From positions 1-6,780 of the forward strand of contig JACDHN010000149.1 of the NCBI GenBank assembly GCA_013821025.1: a stretch of DNA of 6,780 nt, given 5' to 3'. Below the pieces are notes generated by a model. The model had not been told where the DNA came from. It made no database searches and worked only from the letters and a program-made list of their open reading frames with translations. The translations under genes and the position numbers were made by a program. Shown here piece after piece: positions 1 through 4,854 of this stretch; the first letter of the stretch is position 1, and the number at the start of each line of letters is the position of its first letter. This DNA comes from Acidimicrobiia bacterium. Lineage in GTDB: Bacteria > Actinomycetota > Acidimicrobiia > Acidimicrobiales > Ilumatobacteraceae.

Positions 1-1304
1 ACCCACGCCTCACCACCGAGCGCCGATGCGTGCTCGGCGACGAGCGCCAGCCCGAGCCCTGTGCCGACGCGGTGCCGGGCGGCACTGCCTCTGGCGAACC
101 GTTCGAAGATGCGGCGGCGTTCGCTGTGGGCGACGCCGGGACCTGCATCCTCGACGGCAACCGACACGGACCCGCGAAGGTGGCCGCGACCGATGGCGAT
201 GCGCGTCGGACCGCCGCCGTGGTTCTTGCCGTTCTCCAGCAGGTTCGTCAGGATTCGCTCGTAGCGCACCTTGTCGATCATGACCTGGCGCACGGTGCGC
301 TCGCCGACCTCGATCGGGACATCCGCGAACCCCATCCTGGCAGCGATGCGCTGGGTGAGATCGACGATATCGGTCTGCTCCAGGTTGAGCTCGGTGGCTC
401 CGGCGTCGAGGCGTGACAACTCCAGCAGGTCGATCACCATGTCATCGAAGCGCCGCACCTGGCTGACGACCACGTCGAGCGCCTGCTGGGTGCGCTCTGG
501 GAGCTCGAGGCGGCGGTGGTGGAGCACTTCGACGGCGGCAGTGAGGGCTGTGATGGGCGAGCGCAGCTCGTGGCTCACGTCGGAGGCGAAGCGGGCTTCG
601 CGCTCGATGCGCGCCTGGACGGCGTCCGCCATCTCGTTGAACGAGCCAGCCAGGCGGTCGAGGTCGGGATCGTTCTCAGGCTCGAGCCGGGTGTCGAGCC
701 CGCCGGAGGCGATCTCGCCGGCGGCGTCAGCGACGCGGCTGATCGGGCGCAGCAACCGCTTGCTCGTGGACCAGCCGAAGAACGTCGCCAACATCGTCGT
801 GACCACAGTGCCGATGGCGAGCGCAGTGACGACCGCCCGCAGGGTGCCGTCTGCCGGCTCGAGCGGGAACGCCTCGATGTACGTGGTGTCGGCCTCTGGC
901 AAGTACAGGGCGATCGCTACGTAGGGTTCTCCGCCGGCGGAGAACTGCTGGGTGCCTGACTGACGGCTCGCAGCCGCCGATTGCAGCTCCTGTGGCAGGT
1001 CGTCGAGCTGCAGCGCCAGGTCCGTAGCGGTGCTGCCGTCCGAGAGCACGGCGAAACCGTCGCGCTCGAGCCGCAGATCGTTGGCGAAGAAATCCGAGAT
1101 GGCGTCGGGGTCGCGACGCAGCTCCTCGCGAACGCTCGTGGCGTTCGTGAACGCCTGCTGGCGAGCCGACGTGGTGCGCTCGTCGAGCAGGTAGTTGCGG
1201 GCGAAGGCGTACGTGACGACCGTGAGACCGACGCCTGCAGCGAGGGCGATGAGGGCGAAGAACAACGTGACGCGGGTACGGAGACGGAGCGCCGGTAACG
1301 TCAC
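1..1304 (-). CDS. Sensor histidine kinase of a two-component system (C-terminus cut by window edge)
   Basis: This is a membrane sensor kinase that autophosphorylates on histidine and passes the phosphate to a response regulator. I translated the reverse strand by hand; 434 codons are open to the left edge. In order it has a short basic N-terminus, TM1 (about residues 12-34), an extracytoplasmic sensor region of about 120 residues, TM2 (about 156-177), a HAMP linker (about 178-230), a HisKA domain with phosphoacceptor H245 in SHELRSP, and an HATPase domain. The HATPase shows an N-box NLLENGKNHG (N358; glycine where alanine is usual), G1 DAGPG (D386), F-box IFERFARG and G2 GTGLGLALVAEH. Only the last few tens of residues should be missing. 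GTG at 1304 is the earliest possible start, because an in-frame TGA lies five codons upstream. No good Shine-Dalgarno is visible. The gene runs divergently from the response regulator at 1538, its presumed partner. The architecture resembles actinobacterial CseC/MtrB-like kinases, but the ligand cannot be read from the sensor region. Confidence 0.95.
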   Translation of the reverse strand, partial: MTLPALRLRTRVTLFFALIALAAGVGLTVVTYAFARNYLLDERTTSARQQAFTNATSVREELRRDPDAISDFFANDLRLERDGFAVLSDGSTATDLALQLDDLPQELQSAAASRQSGTQQFSAGGEPYVAIALYLPEADTTYIEAFPLEPADGTLRAVVTALAIGTVVTTMLATFFGWSTSKRLLRPISRVADAAGEIASGGLDTRLEPENDPDLDRLAGSFNEMADAVQARIEREARFASDVSHELRSPITALTAAVEVLHHRRLELPERTQQALDVVVSQVRRFDDMVIDLLELSRLDAGATELNLEQTDIVDLTQRIAARMGFADVPIEVGERTVRQVMIDKVRYERILTNLLENGKNHGGGPTRIAIGRGHLRGSVSVAVEDAGPGVAHSERRRIFERFARGSAARHRVGTGLGLALVAEHASALGGEAW

Positions 1305-1323
1305 CGTGTCAGTGTGTCATCAG

Positions 1324-1340
1324 GTGGGGCTGGCCCCCAC
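1324..1340. repeat. Small GC-rich hairpin upstream of the kinase
   Basis: GTGGGG (1324-1329) and CCCCAC (1335-1340) are perfect complements around a 5-base loop. The hairpin sits 20 bp upstream of the kinase start, so it would lie in the kinase mRNA leader if transcription begins upstream of it. No U-tract follows on either strand, so it is not a standard intrinsic terminator. Its role is unknown. Confidence 0.5.
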
Positions 1341-1350
1341 ACCCCCGCTC

Positions 1351-1412
1351 GTTCACACCGCTGCCGGTGAGACGCCAGGGGGAGGAAGGCATCTCACCGG
1401 GGCAGCGTGAAC
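1351..1412. repeat. Long interrupted inverted repeat in the divergent intergenic region
   Basis: The left arm (1351-1372) reads GTTCAC, ACC, GCTGCC, GGTGAGA. The right arm (1392-1412) reads TCTCACC, GG, GGCAGC, GTGAAC. Three blocks of 6, 6 and 7 bp pair perfectly (19 bp in all). They are interrupted only by a 3-base insertion on the left and a 2-base insertion on the right, around a 19-base purine-rich centre (1373-1391). It could be a dimeric operator or a stem-loop in the kinase leader RNA. It has no T-tract, so it is not a canonical terminator. The outer GTTCAC block resembles the GTTCACC core I recall for actinobacterial PhoP/RegX3-type boxes, but that comparison is only suggestive. Confidence 0.75.
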
Positions 1413-1443
1413 AACCATCATCGTGAACGTCACGTGTAACGAG
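1406..1443. promoter_or_regulatory. Candidate distal regulator-binding repeats (CGTGAAC / CGTGTAAC)
   Basis: CGTGAAC occurs at 1406-1412 and again at 1422-1428. A related CGTGTAAC follows at 1433, exactly 11 bp after the second copy. Eleven-bp head-to-tail spacing is the usual binding geometry of OmpR/PhoB-family dimers. The first copy is also the outer block of the inverted repeat at 1351-1412. The site lies roughly midway between the two divergent genes, so it could serve either one. The binding role is inferred from spacing and location only. Confidence 0.4.
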
Positions 1444-1479
1444 CTGCTGCGGAACATGTGTGATTCTCGTAACAGAAGT

Positions 1480-1512
1480 CGTCATCGTTTCGTCATGTTG
1501 GCGTCCTGACCA
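1480..1512 (+). promoter_or_regulatory. Three tandem 11-bp direct repeats, candidate OmpR-type operator for the regulator gene
   Basis: Three consecutive 11-bp units start with the same bases: CGTCATCGTTT (1480-1490), CGTCATGTTGG (1491-1501) and CGTCCTGACCA (1502-1512). A weaker CGTAAC unit begins at 1468, one base out of register. The array ends 26 bp before the GTG start at 1538 and covers the place where a -35 element would sit if the -10 is at 1523-1528. OmpR/PhoB-family regulators bind 11-bp direct repeats and often activate from exactly this position, so autoactivation is the simplest reading. The repeats are visible; the binding protein is inferred. Confidence 0.55.
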
Positions 1513-1522
1513 GCGGCGCGGC

Positions 1523-1528
1523 CACAAT
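1523..1528 (+). promoter_or_regulatory. Candidate -10 element giving a leaderless regulator mRNA
   Basis: CACAAT ends 9 bp before the GTG start at 1538. A start site 7-10 bp downstream would place the mRNA 5' end at or next to GTG, which is common in actinomycetes. The absence of a clear Shine-Dalgarno fits this. TTGGCG (1498-1503) could be a poor -35 with a 19-bp spacer, but it lies inside the 11-bp repeats. The -10 match is weak. Confidence 0.3.
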
Positions 1529-1537
1529 GGGATCCTC

Positions 1538-2221
1538 GTGAACACGTTGCTCTTCATCGAAGACGATGACCAGATCCGTCTCGCGTTGCGTCTGGCCCTG
1601 GAGGACGAGGGTTACCAGGTGTTGGAGGCCATCGACGGGACCTCAGGTCTGGCCACCTTCGACGAGCACGATGTCGATCTCGTGTTGCTCGATCTACGCC
1701 TACCAGACCGATCGGGCTTCGAGGTGTGCCGCCAGCTGAGGACGCGCAGCATCGTGCCGATCATCATCATCACCGCCCAGACCGACACCCACGACATGGT
1801 CGCCGGCCTCGAGGCCGGGGCCGACGACTACGTCACGAAGCCCGTCGTGCCAAAAGAGCTTGCGGCGCGGATACGGGCGCTGATGCGACGGGTGCAGCTG
1901 CGCGAGTCGCCCGTGGCGAGCAAGCCCACACGGTTCGGCGACGTCGAGCTTCGCCGTGATCAGGGCATCGTGCTGAAGGCCGGGCGCGAGCTGAGCCTGA
2001 CGAAGACGGAGTTCCGGCTGCTGTGTGAGTTCGCCGACCACGCCGGCGCCGTGCTGTCGCGCGACCAGCTGCTCGAGCGAGTGTGGGGCTATGACTACCT
2101 GGGTGACTCTCGCCTCGTCGATGCGCATGTGCACCGTTTGCGCGTCAAGGTGGAGGACCACCCCGACGAACCCAAGCTGATCGTCACGGTGCGAGGGATC
2201 GGCTACCGCCTGCTCACGTAG
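1538..2221 (+). CDS. OmpR/PhoB-family response regulator (CseB/MtrA-like)
   Basis: This 227-residue protein has an N-terminal receiver domain and a C-terminal winged-helix DNA-binding domain, the standard length for the family. The receiver shows the acidic pocket E8-D9-D10, phosphoacceptor D52 in LLDLRLP, switch T79, Y98 and K101-P102. The residue after KP is valine, where phenylalanine is usual. The DNA-binding half carries LSLTKTEFRLL (about 152-162), the recognition-helix region DSRLVDAHVHRLRVKVE (190-206) and the wing TVRGIGYRL (217-225). I chose GTG at 1538 because VNTLLFIEDDD is where family members begin. An in-frame ATG at 1460 would add 26 residues unlike the family and would run through the promoter repeats. 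The 3' end overlaps the convergent hydratase by 8 bp. The divergent kinase at 1304 is the likely phosphodonor. Assignment to a named regulator (CseB, MtrA, RegX3) is not secure. Confidence 0.96.
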   Translation: MNTLLFIEDDDQIRLALRLALEDEGYQVLEAIDGTSGLATFDEHDVDLVLLDLRLPDRSGFEVCRQLRTRSIVPIIIITAQTDTHDMVAGLEAGADDYVTKPVVPKELAARIRALMRRVQLRESPVASKPTRFGDVELRRDQGIVLKAGRELSLTKTEFRLLCEFADHAGAVLSRDQLLERVWGYDYLGDSRLVDAHVHRLRVKVEDHPDEPKLIVTVRGIGYRLLT

Positions 2222-2993
2222 AGCATTGCCAGCGTGGCGGTCTCTTCTCGGCGAAGGACGCCATGCCCTCTGCGCCATCCTCCGAGGCGAACAGCTCGTT
2301 GGACAGCCTGCCCATCTGCTCGAACGCCACATCGCGATCGAGGTCAGGCACGTCGCTCAGAATGCGTTTCGTCGCCGCCACGGCGCTCGGCGAGCCCATC
2401 GCCACGCCGGCGCTCAGCGAACCGACGATCCCGTCGACTCCTTCGTCGCCATGCCCGACGTGCGAGACCAGCCCGACTCGCAGGGCATGTGCGGCATCGA
2501 AGCGCTCGCCGGTGAGGAACGCTGCGGCCATCTGGGCGGACCCAGCACGGCGCAGGATCGGCACCGAGATGACGGCTGCCGCCAGCCCGAGGCGAACCTC
2601 GGTCAACGCGAACTCCACGTCGTCGCGGACCACCGCGAGGTCGCACGCGGCCATCAGACCGACGCCGCCTGCTCGCACCGGACCTTTCACGGCGGCGATG
2701 ACCGGTACGGGGAGATCCATGATGCGTTGCAGCAAGCCGACGAACGGCACGGAGTCCGGCGCCCCGGCCGAACGTTCCTTCAGATCGGCGCCGGCGCAGA
2801 AGGCGGGGGCGGTGTGCGTGAGCACCACGACCCGGACGTCGTCGGGATCCTCTGCGATCTGTCGAGCGACGTGATCGAACGCCGTCGTAGCGTCCGCCAC
2901 GAGCTGGCGCGAGAGGGCGTTGCGGTTCTCTGGTGAGTCGAGCGTGATGGTGACGGCCGGCGAGGTCGTCGTGACCAAGACCAGGTTCGCCAT
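2214..2993 (-). CDS. Enoyl-CoA hydratase/isomerase-family protein, methylglutaconyl-CoA hydratase (LiuC)-like
   Basis: This is a 259-residue crotonase-fold protein, the normal length for the family, expected to act on an acyl-CoA thioester in the cytosol. Seen in sequence: SPENRNALS near the N-terminus (about 20-28), the oxyanion-hole segment AFCAGADLKE (64-73), the second oxyanion loop AVKGPVRAGGVGLMAACDLAV (101-121) and FALTEVRLGLAAAVIS (128-143). Aligned by eye with classical hydratase, the second catalytic glutamate is kept (E132 in TEVRLGL), but the first (Glu144 of the rat enzyme) is replaced by glycine (G112). That pattern, with LGLAAAVIS, resembles LiuC-type methylglutaconyl-CoA hydratases of leucine breakdown as I recall them, so hydratase activity is still possible. 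The ATG at 2993 is 4 bp after the stop of the upstream hydrolase gene and lacks a clear Shine-Dalgarno, suggesting translational coupling. The substrate is uncertain. Confidence 0.92.
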   Translation of the reverse strand: MANLVLVTTTSPAVTITLDSPENRNALSRQLVADATTAFDHVARQIAEDPDDVRVVVLTHTAPAFCAGADLKERSAGAPDSVPFVGLLQRIMDLPVPVIAAVKGPVRAGGVGLMAACDLAVVRDDVEFALTEVRLGLAAAVISVPILRRAGSAQMAAAFLTGERFDAAHALRVGLVSHVGHGDEGVDGIVGSLSAGVAMGSPSAVAATKRILSDVPDLDRDVAFEQMGRLSNELFASEDGAEGMASFAEKRPPRWQCST

Positions 2994-2997
2994 CGCG

Positions 2998-4737
2998 TCA
3001 GTCGGCGAGTGGCTTCAAGGCGTCGACGGTGTACTGCGACCTCGGGTTCCACAGCAGGAAGCCTGGCGACCCGGTGGAGCGCGCCGCATCGATCTGGGCC
3101 GACACCTTCTGCACGTCGTACTCGACGTCGCCGGAGTCGAAGTCCTGCAGCCACGGCACGACGGCGGCACCGCTGCCGGCGACGACACGGTGGAAGTCCT
3201 CGACCGAGGCGCGGACGATGTCGCCCGGCTGTCGGACGGGGTCGGCAACACCGAACTCCCCGTCACCCCAGTGCGACGGGTACACCATCGGCGACACGTA
3301 GTCGACGTGGGGGGCCAGGAGCTGGATGTCCTGGGCGATCTGTTCTGGGCGGGTGGAGGCGATACCGAACACGGATACGCCGAGCAGCGCCTCGGTGCCA
3401 TCCAGACGATCGCTGGATTCGGCCACGAAGCGGGCTACGGCGACATCGGCGGCCGTCTTCAGTCCATCGAACTGCATCGACGTCAGGTCGCCCTCTGGCC
3501 GGCGCACGTAGTCGTACAGGATCTCATCGAACCCGAACGACACGGCCTCGGTCGCAAGGTCCATCTGGTAGTCGCGGACCTCGGCGCTTGCCAGGTTGGT
3601 GAACGCCGCCGTGCCGTAGTCGTTGGCCAGCGGGGAGCTGCCTGAACCGTCGAGCACGAGCAGGTCAGACCGTTCGTTCTCGGCGGCCCACGAAGCCAGG
3701 GTCGGATCGAGGAAGCACACGACTCGTCCGATGACGCGCACGTCGAGGGCGTGCAGCTCGGCCACGGCTTCTTCGGGGTCGTAGTAGTCCTGCGCGGCGC
3801 CGACCTTGTTGGCGAGCGACACGTTCGTGCGGTAGCCGACCTCGCCGCCCTCGTCCTTGATGTCGAGTTGGACGGCGTTGATGCGACCGGCCTTGGCGAG
3901 GTCGAGAACCTGCTGGCGGATCGTCGGGTTGGCCCAGTCGCCGGCGGCCACGTGGAGGGCCGCCGTCTCGGGATACTCGGCCGGCTCCGGCGCGGCGGTC
4001 ACCGAGATGGACTGCAGCTCTGTGTTGCCGTCGGCGTCGGTCGCCTCCAGCGCGATCTCTGCCGTGCCTGCCGGGACCTCGAGCGTGAACGCACCGCCGG
4101 GGTCGAGCGGGACCGGCTGACCGTTGGCCGTCATCGAGGAGGCACTGTCGACCAGGCCACGCACGCTGACCGGCTGGCCATCCGCCGGGTCGAGCACCTG
4201 TGCCGGCACCATCAGCCGCGGTCCGGCGGGGTTGTAGCTGAACGTCCGTTCCTCCTGCTCGCCGCCGAGGACGGCCCTGCCGTCGAGCGTCACCTTCAGC
4301 GTGTTGTTGCCGGTCTTGATGGCGCGGACGAGCGGCTTGCGCCGGGTGACGAGCGCCTCGCCGTCTTTCGATTCGACGACGGGGATACTGCTGCCGTTGA
4401 GCTCGACGCGCACGTCGCCCGCCGCTGGTCCAGAGCTTTCGATGCGCACGGACAGCTTGGCCAGATCCTTGCGCCCGACCTCCTGCCCGTCGGCGATGCC
4501 CTTCACGTCGAGTGTGGTCCAATTGACACGGGTCGCCAGCGCCGCACCGCCAACGGCGATCACGACGGCCGCTCCCACCACAGCGATCCACGGCCGGCGG
4601 CTGCGGCTGCTGTATCCGCGACTGCGCCGTCCGCCGCCACTACCGTGAAAGCCAGCGTCGTACAGTCGGCTCAGTCCGGCGGTGACGTCGGTGCGCTGTC
4701 GCGCGGTATCTCGCAGGGCGCGACCCTGGATGGCCAT
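2998..4737 (-). CDS. Membrane-anchored putative glycoside hydrolase (DUF4015/COG1306 type) with Ig-like domains
   Basis: This 579-residue protein has a basic N-terminal tail of about 50 residues rich in Gly, Ser and Arg, then one hydrophobic segment (about 51-69) without an evident cleavage site. It should be a type II membrane protein with its catalytic part outside the cell. Residues about 72-170 and 172-247 look like two beta-rich Ig-like modules (VELNGSSIPV; NGQPVPLDPGGAFTLEVPAG). Residues about 257-577 match the putative glycosyl hydrolase family PF13200: AVQLDIKDEGGEVGY (288-302), GFDEILYDYVRRP (402-414), YVSPMVYPSHW (480-490), PWLQDF (528-533) and GFLLWNPRSQY (559-569). Conserved acids such as D292, D295, D404, E405 and D409 are candidate active-site residues, but I cannot assign catalysis. 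The substrate is presumably a surface polysaccharide, unproven. ATG at 4737 is preceded by TAGGCT but no close Shine-Dalgarno. It is probably co-transcribed with the hydratase 4 bp downstream. Confidence 0.9.
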   Translation of the reverse strand: MAIQGRALRDTARQRTDVTAGLSRLYDAGFHGSGGGRRSRGYSSRSRRPWIAVVGAAVVIAVGGAALATRVNWTTLDVKGIADGQEVGRKDLAKLSVRIESSGPAAGDVRVELNGSSIPVVESKDGEALVTRRKPLVRAIKTGNNTLKVTLDGRAVLGGEQEERTFSYNPAGPRLMVPAQVLDPADGQPVSVRGLVDSASSMTANGQPVPLDPGGAFTLEVPAGTAEIALEATDADGNTELQSISVTAAPEPAEYPETAALHVAAGDWANPTIRQQVLDLAKAGRINAVQLDIKDEGGEVGYRTNVSLANKVGAAQDYYDPEEAVAELHALDVRVIGRVVCFLDPTLASWAAENERSDLLVLDGSGSSPLANDYGTAAFTNLASAEVRDYQMDLATEAVSFGFDEILYDYVRRPEGDLTSMQFDGLKTAADVAVARFVAESSDRLDGTEALLGVSVFGIASTRPEQIAQDIQLLAPHVDYVSPMVYPSHWGDGEFGVADPVRQPGDIVRASVEDFHRVVAGSGAAVVPWLQDFDSGDVEYDVQKVSAQIDAARSTGSPGFLLWNPRSQYTVDALKPLAD

Positions 4738-4854
4738 CCGGCAAGCCTATGCCGCTTCCTGTGCCGCGATCTCACAAAACGAGTTTTCGTGCCGCTCCTG
4801 CACCGCCGGTCGATCCCTCCGTCTGGGCGTGGATCACCCCACTACTCGACAGAA
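4738..4854 (-). promoter_or_regulatory. Intergenic region between dinG and the hydrolase gene, probable promoter
   Basis: This 117-bp gap precedes the hydrolase-hydratase unit. On the minus strand TAGGCT (forward AGCCTA, 4744-4749) fits the TAnnnT -10 pattern and ends 6 bp before the ATG at 4737, which would give a leaderless mRNA. The only -35-like hexamer noticed, TTGTGA (forward 4772-4777), is 22 bp away, too far for a standard promoter. An A/T patch with a 5-bp palindrome AAAAC-GA-GTTTT sits at 4776-4787. TGCCGC recurs at 4750, 4762 and 4790. No convincing intrinsic terminator for dinG is visible, so read-through is possible. Confidence 0.35.

Noticed and set aside
30..1298. Several plus-strand open frames (for example 271-924, 516-959 and 981-1298)
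   Set aside because: They lie opposite the histidine kinase, whose minus-strand translation shows every expected kinase motif. The plus-strand products have no domain features.
1324..1412. Two intergenic hairpins considered as a riboswitch or small RNA
   Set aside because: No conserved riboswitch core could be recognised, and there is no terminator or promoter evidence for an independent RNA. Only the inverted repeats themselves are reported.
1460..1537. An upstream in-frame ATG that would lengthen the response regulator by 26 residues
   Set aside because: The extra residues do not match receiver-domain N-termini and would be encoded by the repeat array and promoter. GTG at 1538 gives the standard protein start.
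1309..1557. An 82-codon minus-strand open frame across the divergent intergenic region
   Set aside because: It overlaps the start of the regulator and the direct repeats, has biased composition, and resembles no family. The region is better explained as regulatory DNA.
2226..2936. Plus-strand open frames opposite the hydratase gene (236 and 203 codons)
   Set aside because: The minus-strand frame has clear crotonase motifs; these frames are antisense shadows with skewed Arg, Ala and His content.
4776..4787. A/T palindrome considered as an intrinsic terminator for dinG
   Set aside because: The stem is only five base pairs, mostly A-T, with a two-base loop and no GC-rich stem followed by a T-tract.
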